Source: Meconema thalassinum
Taxonomy: Eukaryota; Arthropoda; Insecta; Orthoptera; Tettigoniidae
Direction of reading: 5' to 3'
NCBI GenBank assembly: GCA_946902985.2
Contig: OX336388.2
Coordinates: 368,763,387-368,827,386, forward strand
DNA length: 64,000 nt
Shown here one piece after another: positions 52,894-63,175 of the stretch. The position numbers and the translations under genes were made by a program. Each line of letters opens with the position of its first letter. The first letter of the stretch is position 1. The notes under the pieces are model-generated. The model searched no databases. It worked only from the letters and a program-made list of their open reading frames with translations, and had not been told where the DNA came from.

Positions 52894-52947
52894 CTAGCAG
52901 AAGTACCCGTTCTTCGAACGGTGTTCGGTGTTAACACCAGACATTAT

Positions 52948-53014
52948 AATAATAATAATAATAACAATGTTATTGGTGTTACATCCCTTTTAAGTACTGT
53001 TGCTTTTAGAGACG
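52948..53014 (-). mobile_element. 67-bp S2 SINE stub with 13-bp TSD
   Basis: caccagacattat flanks it at 52935-52947 and 53015-53027. The insert is only the 3' end of family S2 (inverse of gacgtaaaaccaataaca plus an ATT tail). Helitron copy 2 at about 60517-60535 shows the empty site. Confidence 0.88.
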
Positions 53015-54102
53015 CACCAGACATTATCAATTGAGCTACTGTTGCAATGGTTAGCGGCTTGTAATTCCTTCATAAGTTTATCAGAACGAAGTTAATTTTC
53101 TGGGAATATCACACACACTGTTAATTTAAGGGCCTTATAATGTGGTTTTCGGAGATCCTTTATAGACTCGCGATGTTTTTGTCTCACGTTGAGAAGTGCA
53201 ACATATGCTTTGGTCGTCCTTCTAGGATAATTTTTATATTTCGCCTATTTTAGCATGTATTTTGAGAAGTTTTTCCCTATATCCACCCTTCTACTGTATG
53301 AAAAGTACGGTGAAGAGTTTTATAAATGATTGGTGTATTGACTCATGTTTACCATACCTAATTTTACGATGCACCAAGCATCCGAACATGAGTTATAGGC
53401 GTACATAAGGATACACAGAAAGACAGACAGACAATTCTATTGTCTACAACATATCACCCAGAAATCCAAATATGGGTATATCTACCACACAGTATCAAAG
53501 AAAATCATCCTTACGATGATCCCGTATGTCGACAAAAAAAAAAAAAAGATTAGTTGAAATGTGCTCTCAAACTAAATTCACCTAACGTGTACTTCCTGAC
53601 ATGAAATAGAATTGAAAGTCTTGTAGATGAAACGCAATACACGTCACATAAGAACTAACCCTCTACGTTGTGTTGGGTCCCCATACACAGGAAGACCTCT
53701 ATCATAAATTATAAAAGCTTGTGGTGCATGAAAATTCAGGTTATTTAGTCTCAAATGGCCCAAATTCCTAAAAGCCGCAAAATATGCTGATTCAATTCAG
53801 GAATTTTTGAAAATAATGTTGTTGTTTGGAGATATAATAGACCTTCTGTACTATATGTCGCACGTGAAAATTGCATGAAAAATTCCTAGATTACCCCTTA
53901 ACCCCCTTAATTGCATTGGTGAATTATACAGTCTACGTTGGTTCCGTGATAACTTTATATTTGCAAACTTTCACAGAAATGTAATACATGTAATAAATTG
54001 CTTCTTACTGAAATAGATGGAAAGTTGGATGCCACCCCTTGAGATAATGTTGTCATGGTTACGGATTTGCATTCCTTCATTAGTTTGTTAAATTAAATTT
54101 AA

Positions 54103-54130
54103 CTAGATGAAACCCGTCAAAACATGACGG
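54103..54130 (-). mobile_element. second Helitron-type 3' terminus inside copy 1
   Basis: On minus: hairpin CCGTCA/TGACGG, ggtttcat, CTAG, then T. It lies exactly where copy 1 is broken, so a different Helitron may have started the ~5-kb insertion. Its 5' TC end was not found. Confidence 0.5.
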
Positions 54131-54522
54131 ACAATGGAAAACAAAATTACTGAAGAAGCTTCTTATATAAGTTACATTCTTTGTACGATTACTTTTTAGC
54201 ACTATTGCAACTTTAAGGGCGTCAAAAGATAGCACTCTCAGCATTGCAATATATTGATGGTCATGATTGAAAACGTGATGAGGTCATCATCATCTTGCAC
54301 AGTTTCCAGCCACTGGCCGGGTCTGTTTGGAACACAAGTCTCTCCAACGTCTTCTGTCTTCCCACCATCTCTCAGCCTCCACCCTTGTCCAGTCTTCTCC
54401 TCTCTTCTTCACGATTTCTTCCTCCCCCTTCAGCTACCTGTCTCTCGGTCTCCCTCTTGGTCTCTTTCCTTCCCACTTCGTCTCGTGTATCCTCCTGGGT
54501 ATCCTCTTCTCCTCCATTCGTT

Positions 54523-54706
54523 GTGGGGGCTCAGCGGTCTAGCTGTATGCCTCTCACCAAGGCGGTCCGGGTTCGATTCCCGGTCAATGCATGTGAGATT
54601 TTCGAAGTGAGATGCCATGTCCTGTGGTTCGGATTCCTCGTAAAAAGGAGGTCCCGTGGCTCATGATCTGAAGATTAACGGTCACGTTAAACTACAAGCT
54701 TCCTTT
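54523..54706 (+). mobile_element. tRNA-derived SINE (family S7) inside LINE B, 10-bp TSD
   Basis: tccattcgtt flanks it (54513-54522, 54707-54716). The LINE-B copy at 7297-8315 has the empty site near 8020-8030. The head has ggggctcagcggtctagctg (A box) and ccgggttcgattcccggtc (perfect B box). The body includes gtcctgtggttcggattcct and aggtcccgtggctcatgatc. A 3' piece of the same family is at 61340-61445. Confidence 0.93.
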
Positions 54707-56240
54707 TCCATTCGTTTTACATGTCCATACCATCTAAGTCTAGATTTCTCTATACCAGACTGTAATGGTTCATCCTTCATTAATTCTCCGGTCCTCTCAT
54801 TTCTTATTCTGTCCATCTTTGTAGCTCCAATACTGCTTCTCAAGAACCTCATCTCACTGGCCTGTATTTTGCTCTTCTCCCTTCCTTTCATAACCCAGGT
54901 CTCCGAGGCATACGTCAGGATAGGGACATAGTACGTCCGATATATGATCTTTTTGCTGTTCTGAGGGACATTCTTGCTCCATAACATGCTTCTCACACTC
55001 CTCCGGAATGCTTCTGCCTGTCTCCCCCGCTCATTTATTTCTCTATCGTTTCTTCCATTCTCTTGTATCAGGCTTCCCAGATACTTGAAACTCTCCACTT
55101 CCTTCAGCTGTTCCCCACCAATTGTTATTCCTGTTGTGGTTCTTTCCTTCTTCCTTGTTGTGATCACCATCTCACTCTTATTTATGCTAAATTTCATCCC
55201 ATAACCTTGTATTATTCCTTCCCACACGTCCAACTGTTCCTGTACCTCCTCCTCCTTGTTTCCCCAAATCATCAAATCATCTTCAAGCACCATTGCTTTC
55301 ATCTTTCCTTCCCCAATTACTTGTGCCACTCGGGTCATTATGTCATCCATCACCACAATGAAAAGTAACGGTGACAGTGCACTTCCTTGTTTCAGGCCGT
55401 TTCTCTGTTCCAACCAGTCCGATCTCTCTCCTCCCACTTTCACACAGCTCACGCTTCCCTTGTACATCTCCTTTATCTTCCTTATAGTCCATTTTTATAT
55501 TCCTCTATCCTCCAGGGACTTCCATACTTTGTTTCTGCATACACTGTCATATGCTTTCTCAATGTCCAGGAAGGCCATCAGTAGATCTGTTCCATACTCA
55601 TAGTGCTGTTCTTGTAACTGCCTTACAGCAAAAATCAAATCCACTGTGGACCTTCCTGATCTGAAGCCATGTTGTTCTTCCCTCATCCCTCCTTCTATCC
55701 TTGTCCTAATTCTCCTTTCCAAAACTTTCTCAAACAACTTTGCACAATGACTCATCAGTGTTATCCCCGATAGTTTCTGCATTCTGTTCTACTACCTTTC
55801 TTGAAGATCGGGACAATTATTCCCTTTTTCCAGTCCTCTGGGGTCTTCCTTTCCTTCCATGCTGTCTTCATCACTCGGTACAACCATTGTATCCCCACCT
55901 CTCCTGCTGCTCTCACCATCTCCACACTCAACTCATCCACACCCGGTGCCTTCCCTCCTTTCATCTTCCTCACTGCATCTTCCACTTCTTTCCATGTTAA
56001 GTCCTTTTCTGTTTGCAGTTCATCTACTGTACCTCTTCCCCGATTTCTTCCTCCTCGCCGTGGTTTCCATTTGGGTTCAGGAGTTCTTCAAAATATTCTT
56101 TCCACATTTTCTTCAGTTCTTCCCTATTTTCTATCTCTTGTCCCCTTTTGTTCACCATTCTAACATAATCCGTAGGATCATTCCGCCTCTTATTCTTTAC
56201 CATCCCAAACAGGACCTTTTTTGCACCTTCACTATCCTGC
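54682..56240 (-). pseudogene. LINE family B polyprotein, RT domain, frameshifted
   Basis: Minus-strand reverse transcriptase of a non-LTR retrotransposon, 5'-truncated. Order: a pre-RT segment (GMVKNKRRNDPTDYVRMVNK, then REELKKMWKEYFEELLNP); RT start MKGGKAPGVDELSVEMVRAA and WKKGIIVPIFKKGSRTECRN; YRGITLMSHCAKLFEKVLER after a frameshift; EEQHGFRSGRSTVDLIFAVR; motif A AFLDIEKAYDSV; GLKQGSALSPLLF; catalytic box VLEDDLMIWG, where the usual FADD has become LEDD; then FKYLGSLIQENGR, YYVPILTYASETW, and SRLRWYGHVKRME at the SINE junction. The wording is RTE-like. At least three frame breaks and the changed catalytic box make it inactive. It is the longest LINE-B copy here. The 7297-8315 copy keeps FADD. 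Confidence 0.9.
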
Positions 56241-56267
56241 TGGTCATGACTGAAAACGTGATGAGGT

Positions 56268-57439
56268 AAATAGCCCAATACGTTCAAGAGTTTCTCCTTG
56301 AGCTTGATTGATTTTGATAAAGTAGGCCGAGCGAATAGGACATTGTTGCCTATTAAAAGAAAATGTACTGTACCTGTAAGTGTTTTATCGGAAGGTGTTA
56401 AATCAAGTCGTAGGATTTGAGCTCTCTGCCTAATATTACTGCACCTATTATATCCGAATCCAAGCTATTTCTTACAATTAATATATTACCATATATGTGT
56501 CCTCGGGAAACGTTCAGATTTCTAAAAAGCATATCTACGGCTCAAACGTTCGAAGTATGTGGAGGCGAATCTCTTAATTCCAAGGAATTGAAAAATTCAA
56601 TAATAGGGAAATGAAGTAGCTGGCTTTCATCTTCAGTATCCAATCTGTTAACGCTGATGTATGTGTTTGAACTACTGGATATAAGTTCAATGACTTTTAA
56701 ATTAATATCATTACATTGTTGCAGCTTGGCAAATATTTTATATTCCAGCAGATCAATTTTACCCTCACAACAGTAAAGACCAAATTAACCACGCATAGAT
56801 TTTACGCAAGAGAAATACAATGTAGAACAATGTTTACATTTGATCGTCAAGGACCTTACAGTACACTGTACTGCATAATATCTGGAATTGTTTCTGAAAT
56901 GGCCTATTTATATTGGATTTTAAATGTGGCTTCGTATTATTCGATAACACTATAGTGTCCTGCAATAACGGAGCCGCTAAATATTAAATGGCAAATAATA
57001 CTTCCATTGCCGAAATCAACTCCGTAGTTAGACTCAGTACTCTAAACAAATAATCATTAAACAATTGTCTTATACAATTAAGTTCAACATGACCGTCCAG
57101 AGTCGTTCATACTCAAGTTGGTTGGTGAGGAGAATGCGATGAGACTGATCGCTTAAAATAAATTCCTTATAATTGTTCCTGCCAGCGAATTTTTTTGCAA
57201 TAGCTTGAAAACGCAGCTCAGAATGACGTTCTTCATTTTGTTATAAACAGTACGAAACTGCTCTAAATAAGGAATTTCCATCACCTGTTATAGGTTATGG
57301 CAGTACATTTTGCAGGGGAACATAGAATCACTTCGCCAACTACTGGAATGACCATAGGCCTATACTCAATACTCACTTCGACAGTCACCCTAATGGAGGC
57401 AGTTTTTGAATTCTATGTCCCGTGCATGTCAAAAATCGT
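56268..57439. other. no gene recognised
   Basis: AT-rich. Open frames at 56417-56614 and 56716-56955 show no family pattern. Confidence 0.35.
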
Positions 57440-57700
57440 ATTAACACATGGAGGCCCACCTATTCTTGTCTATCGCCCCGGAGACCCGGGTTACATTTCC
57501 TGCTCTGCCAAGAAATTTAATTCTGGTCTCAGGGCAAAATCGGGGTACATTCAGTCTCTTGAGGTATAACTAAGAAGAGAACGGCTTAATTCCCCCCTCG
57601 ACAATCTTGGATGTGGTTTTCCGTGGTTTCCCACTTCCACTTAAGGCAAATACCGGGATGGTTCCTAACTTAAGGCCTTGGCTGTCTCCTTGCCATTTAC
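57440..57700 (+). mobile_element. tRNA-derived SINE (family S5), copy 2
   Basis: cccgggttacatttcctgct (B-box-like), gaaatttaattctggtctca, ggggtacattcagtctcttg, tttccgtggtttcccacttc, aaataccgggatggttccta. It matches the minus-strand copy at 25500-25790 throughout. Confidence 0.7.
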
Positions 57701-57704
57701 CACC

Positions 57705-57835
57705 TTAATTACGAATACACACAGTAATGCAGCCATCACAATAACACAGGTTATCAGATAAAATTTCACACATACACACCCAAGTACACGGGGCTGAGTG
57801 ACCAAGATGTCGGAGCCCTTCAAACAAATTATTTT
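57705..57835 (-). repeat. dispersed repeat fragment (gtgtgtagaa family)
   Basis: cacaggttatcagataaaat, tacacacccaagtacacggg and gccctt-caaacaa-type text are the inverse of the family seen at 23405 and 32930. It abuts the S5 SINE. Confidence 0.55.
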
Positions 57836-58399
57836 TGCCAAGTGTCTCTCATGGCGAAAGCAATTGTGGACACGCGCGAGTGCCTGCAAAACTACTTTTT
57901 TCTTTAATAATTTAAGAGTATATCGACGATGCATAATTATAACTTTTAGTCTAGGACGCTAATAACTTGACCACCGAAGCATTGGGAAGAAATTGCAATA
58001 TTAAGGTACATAAACAACCTAGCCTACACATTCAACTGTCGGTTAATGTTCCTCAACATTTCCCTTCTTAAATATTCTTCTCATTTTTTTCCATCACGTG
58101 AAAACATGCCATGTCTTGTGTTTTAAATATATCGATGCAATGGTGTTGCCATCTGCTGTCAGTTAATGGAACTATATGGGCGATGTACTGCCATCTGTTG
58201 TCAGTTATAGGAACTGATTGCAGATATTTAAACGGCGTACTGCGGACAACAGTTTGCTCTTTTGATCACATGCTGCAATGCAATGGTAAAACGAAAATAA
58301 AACGTATTTAGTGGGAATGTAGAAATAAGTATCTTTAACAGACATAAACTCTTACTAATACTCATTGATTAAACAATATTTCAGTGGTAAAAAAAAAAC
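57836..58399. other. no gene seen
   Basis: No recognisable element. A short duplicated motif (gccatctgctgtcagtta / gccatctgttgtcagtta) lies at 58149 and 58191. Confidence 0.4.
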
Positions 58400-58474
58400 T
58401 GGCGAGGGTTAGGATCGAACCCGCGCTTGTCGGAACCACAGTCGGTCGCCTTAACCACATGGCTACTCTCGCAC
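58400..58474 (-). pseudogene. tRNA-like sequence followed by a T run
   Basis: On minus: gcgagagtagccatgtggtt then aaggcgaccgactgtggttc, gcgggttcgatcc and ccctcgcca, followed by nine T. The acceptor ends pair except at one position (GCGAGAG with CCCTCGC), and the D and T arms look normal. The anticodon stem does not pair, so I do not call a functional tRNA. It is either a tRNA pseudogene or a SINE head without body. Confidence 0.5.
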
Positions 58475-58571
58475 TCATGTTTAGCAGCAGACGCAGCCAT
58501 TCATTGTATTCAAAAGCCGCTGTTTGAAGGAAATAATCAATTTCATTATCCAAATAAGTCAATGTTGCACA

Positions 58572-58760
58572 TTCGTAATAATGTTATTGGTTTTACGTCC
58601 CTTTTAACTACACTGGCTTTGAGAGACGCCGGGGTGCCGGAATTTTGCCCCGAAGGGGATCTTTAACGTGCCAGTAAATCTACGGACACGGCTCCCTCAC
58701 ATTTGCGCACCCTCAAATGCCAGCTGACTGCGCCAGGATACGAACCTGCAACCTTGGGCG
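58572..58760 (-). mobile_element. tRNA-derived SINE (family S2), 5'-truncated copy
   Basis: gttattggttttacgtccct, ttgccccgaaggggatcttt, gtgccagtaaatctacgg, ctgactgcgccaggatacga and gaacctgcaaccttggg match 45955-46188 closely. The tRNA head is cut just past the B box. No TSD was found. Confidence 0.8.
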
Positions 58761-59086
58761 TATACGTTCATACTGTTATTATATTTTATTGTCAGAACTT
58801 GGTTAATGTATGTTTTCAATTACATGGAAGCTTATTAAATAACTTACATTTTAATGGACTTCTCACCGCCATTTTGTCATGACCCCAGGCGGATTGTGCG
58901 CATGCGTGAGGGCCAAGAATTCTGCTATTTTCTATATTAATTTAAAAATATACCGTAATATATTTGTTTATTTTAGAGACACTCTGCAAATCTAGAGGCC
59001 AAGAGCTATCGTTAGAGTGCTCTACGAAGTAAATCGGTTCTGTCGTTTTCTCAATCTCGTGGTAACAAAAATCACCTTATTGTTTT
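58761..59086. other. no gene seen
   Basis: Sequence leading to the resumption of Helitron-like copy 1. No 5' TC terminus for the nested Helitron candidate could be fixed here. Confidence 0.35.
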
Positions 59087-60480
59087 AGTTTTCTGGGAAT
59101 GTTTCAGAAACTGTTGGTTTAAGAGCCTTATAATGTAGTTTTCGAGGACCCTAGAGTTTTATTTCTGGCACCGAGGGGCTTTGTCTCGTCGTTGTACGCC
59201 ATAATATAATACTACTAATAATAATATAATATAGGGATAGGAATATAATAGACCTGCCATACCACTCCCGTAGGTGTAAATCACGTGAAAAAATTCTAGA
59301 CTACCCCTTGACCCCCTTAAGCGCATTTTACATATTGATGAAATTTACAGCTTAATTTGGTTCCATAATAACCATCTAGCCGTTTGCAAACTTTCACACT
59401 AATGTAATTAATGGAATTGCATTGCGTCTTACAGCAATAGATGGACCTCTGAGAATCTGTTGCCATGGTTATCGGTTTGCATTCGTTCAGTAGTTTATTA
59501 AATTAAATTAGTTTTCTGGGAATATCTCAAAAACGGTTGGACGTAGGACCTTAAAATGTGTTTTTAGGGCCCCCGAATGTTATCTCTCACATTGAGGGGC
59601 TGAAAATGGGCTTTGTCTCGTCCTTCTACTCCTATTTCAGCATGTATTTTAAGGGGGTATGCCCCCTTTTATGATAGGTACAGAGAAGAGATACATCAAT
59701 GATTAGTGTCGTGCCTCTGATGGATATCTGTACCAAATTTTGCGTTGATACACCCAGCCGTTCTCGATTTATAAGGGAACAAAGTTGTCCACAATCAAAC
59801 AAACAGACAGACAGACAGACCAAAACATTATTTTCGCGCGCATCTATCATAAAACAGTCTGAAACGTGTAAATAACTCAAATTTCCGTAGAAATTCAGAA
59901 AAAAACAGACAAATTTTCTATTTATATATGTAGAGATATACTGCACGGCTCGGTGTTGACCGTGTTTTATTGCACAAATTTAGGATTTACTCGCTAACCG
60001 TTGGAGATACACGAAGAGTGTTAAGGACCTTTTGGATAGAAAATTGAATGTTAAAGCTCATGTATGCCATCAAAAGGTTGCTATTTCTTAGCGTTCTCTT
60101 TTTATTTGAAATGGAAATATCAAATTTTGAAACCAAAAGGTGTAGTGACGTCATAAATGTGGGTTTTACTCGCTAACCGTTGGAGATAAACGAAAAGTGA
60201 AGCTCGTATGTACCGTCAAAAGTTTGCTATTTCTTAGCGTTTTCTTTTTATTTGATAAGGAAATATGAAGTTTTGATTAAAGTGTGTAGTGACGTCACTA
60301 AAATGGTCGCCATTTTAATAGTGCAAATTATCGAAATAAAATGTATCCTATATGTAAACCTGGTAAATCAGCTACATCCATGCAAAATTTCATTTAAATC
60401 GGACCAGTGGTTCTTGCGTTAGAGTAGCACACAGACAGACAGAATGACAGACACACACCATCTCATTTTTATATATTAGT

Positions 60481-63172
60481 ATACCAGAAGTACCCGTCCT
60501 TCGAACGGTGTTATATATTAACACCAGACATTATCAATTGAGCTACTGTTGCAATAGTTAGCGGTTTTTCATTCCTTCATAAGTTTATCAGAACGAAGTT
60601 AGTTTTCAGGGAATACCACACACACTGTTAATTTAAGGGCCTTAAAATGTGGTTTTCGGAGACCCCTTATAGACTCGCGAATTTTGTGTCTCACATTGAG
60701 AAGCGCAACATATGCTTTGATCGTCCTTCTAGGATAATTTTTTATATTTCGCCTATTTTAGCATGTATTTTGAGAAGTTTTTCCCTATATCCACCCTTCT
60801 ACTGTTTGAAAAGTACGGTGAGGAGTTTTATAAATGATTGGTGTATTGACTCATGTTTACCATACCTAATTTTACGATGCACCACGCCTACGAACACGAT
60901 TTATAGGCGTACATAAAGATACACAGAAAGACAGACAGACAATTCTATTGTCTACAACATATCACCCAGATATCCAAATATGGGTATATCTGCCATACAG
61001 TATCAAACAAAATCATCCTTACGATGAACCCGTATGTCGACAAAAGAAAGATTAGTTAAAATTTGCTCTCAAACTAAATTCACCTAACTTGTACTTCTTG
61101 ACGTGAAATAGAATTGAAAGACTTGTAGACGAAACGCAATACACCTCACATAAAAAATGACCCTCTAGGTTGTGTTAGGTCCACATACACAGGAAGACCT
61201 CTTTCATAAATTATAAAGGCTTGTGGTGCATGAAAATTCAGGTTCTTTAGTCTCAAATGGCCAAAATTCCTAAAAGTCGCAAAAAATGCTGATTCAATTC
61301 AGGAATTTTTGAAAATAATGTTGCTGTTTGGAGATATAAGGGATGATTGTAGTTTTACGTGACCATTAATCGCGAGATCATAAGCCACGGGACCTCCATT
61401 TTACGTGGAATCTGAACCACAAGGCATGGCATTTCACTTTGCAAATGTTTGGAGATATAATAGTCCTTCTGTACTATATGTCGCACGTGAAAATTGCATG
61501 AAAAAAATCTAGGTTACCCCTTGACCTCCTTAATTGCATTGATGAATTATACAGTCTACGTTGGTTCCGTGATAACCGTATAGCCATTTGCAAACTTTCA
61601 CAGAAATGTAATAAATAGAGTGACATTACTTCTTACAGAAATAGATGGAAAGTTGGATGCCACCCTTTGAGATAATGTTGTCATGGTTAGCGATTTCCAT
61701 TCCTTCATTAGTTTGTTAAATTAAATTAGTTTTCTGGGAATATTTCAGATACTTTTGGTTTTAGGGCCTTATAATGTAGTTTTCGAGGACCCTTTAGGGC
61801 CCCCAAGTTTTGTTTCTGGCACCGAGGGGGCTTTGTCTCCTCGTTGTACGCCATAATATAAAAATAATAATATAATATAGGGATAGGAATATAATAGACC
61901 TGCCGTACCACACCCGGAGGTGTAAATCGCGTGAAAAAATTCTACTGTACCCCTTGACCCCCTTAAGCGCATTATACGTATTGATGAATTCTACAGCTTA
62001 ATTTGGTTCCGTGATAACCTTCTTGCCGTTTGCAAACTTGCACACCAATGTAATTAATGGAATTGCATTGCGTCTTACAGCAATAGATGGACCTCTGAGA
62101 ATATGTTGCCATGGTTACCGGCTTGTATTCGTTCATTAGTTTATTAAATTAAATTAGTTTTCTGGGAATATCTCAAAAACGGTTGGTTTTAGGGCCTTAA
62201 AATGTGGAATTCGGGGACCCTTCAGGGCCCCCGAGTTTTGTCTCACATCGAGGGGCTGAAAATGATTTTTGTCTCGTCCTTCTACTCCTATTTCAGCATG
62301 CATTTTAAGGGGGTAGGCCCCCTTTTATGAGAGGTACGGAGAAGGGTTACATCAATGATTAGTGTCGTGCCTCTGATGGATATCTGTACCAAATTTTACG
62401 TTGATACACCCAGCCGTTCTCGAGTTATAAGGAAACAAATTTGTCCACAGACAATCAAACAAACAGACGGACCAAAACATTATTTTCGCGCGCATCTATC
62501 ATAAAACAGTCTGAAACGTGTAAATAACTCAAATTTCCGTAGAAATTCAGAAAAAAAACAGACAAATTTTCTATTTATATATAGAGAGAGAGATATACTG
62601 CACCGCTCGGTGTTGACCGTGTTTTATTGCACAAATTTAGGTTATACTCGCTAACCGTCGGAGATACACGAAAAGTGATATGAACCTTTTGGATAGAAAA
62701 TTAAATGCTAAAGCTCGTGTATACCATCAAAAGTTTGCTATTTCTTAGCGTTCTCTTTTTATTTGAAATGGAAATATGAAATTTTGAAACCAAAGGGTGT
62801 AGTGACGTCACAAAAGTAGGTTTAACTCGCTAACCGTTGGAGATACACGAAAAGTGATAAGGAACTTTCTGATAGAAAATTAAATTTCAAAGGTCGTTTG
62901 TGCCATCAAAAGTTTTCTATTTCCTACCGTTATCTTTTTATTTGATATGGAAATATGAAATTTTGAAACCAAAGGGTGTAGTGACGTCACTAAAGTGGTC
63001 GCCATTTCTTAATAGTGCAAAATATCGAAATTAAAAGTATCCTATATGTAAACCTGGTATTTCAGCTACATCCAGGCCAAATTTCATTTAAATCGGACCA
63101 GTGGTTCTTGCGTTATTAGGTAACAGACAGACAGACAAACAGAAAGACAGACACACACCATCTCATTTTTAT
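60481..63172 (-). mobile_element. Helitron-like element, copy 2
   Basis: The 3' side (minus) keeps the CCGTTCGAAGGACGG-type hairpin and gtacttctgg, though the CTAG is altered. The body follows the order of copy 1 without the 5-kb interruption. It ends at ccatctcatttttatata, where the Tc1 element has inserted at TA. It carries one SINE stub (61340-61445). The region 62640-63010 holds two ~175-bp tandem units (actcgctaaccgttggagat). Confidence 0.65.
61340..61445 (-). mobile_element. S7 SINE 3' stub with 15-bp TSD
   Basis: tgtttggagatataa flanks it at 61325-61339 and 61446-61460. Helitron copy 1 shows the uninterrupted site at about 53825-53842. The insert is the inverse of the S7 3' body (ggtcccgtggcttatgatct, gtcacgtaaaac). 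Confidence 0.95.
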
Positions 63173-63175
63173 ATA

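Larger units (their letters stand above)
54285..56240 (-). mobile_element. LINE family B insertion, 1956 bp, 27-bp TSD
   Basis: A 27-bp direct repeat with one mismatch flanks the element at 54258-54284 and 56241-56267. The 3' end on minus is a short TGA-repeat tail (gcaagatgatgatga), as in RTE-type LINEs. The 5' end is truncated inside the protein. Inside it lies a SINE (54523-54706). The surrounding DNA is itself within the gap of Helitron-like copy 1. Confidence 0.92.
52894..60480 (-). mobile_element. Helitron-like element, copy 1, split by ~5 kb
   Basis: On minus the 3' end reads CCGTTCGAAGAACGG (hairpin), gtacttctg, CTAG (52897-52894), then T. The body continues to 54101, is interrupted, resumes near 59087 and ends near 60480. 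Copy 2 (60481-63172) follows head to tail and is continuous over the same junction. Unbroken length is about 2.6 kb. It is non-coding, with internal ~420-bp units starting ttagttttctgggaatatt. Confidence 0.65.

Noticed and set aside
54254..56269. Many plus-strand Ser/Pro/Leu-rich frames over 54.2-56.3 kb
   Set aside because: They are antisense shadows of the minus-strand LINE B polyprotein.
57297..57569. 90-codon plus frame near a SINE
   Set aside because: More than half of it is S5 SINE sequence, and the rest has no family pattern.
58400..58474. Possible functional tRNA gene (minus)
   Set aside because: The anticodon stem does not pair and the acceptor has a mismatch. It was kept only as a tRNA-like pseudogene.
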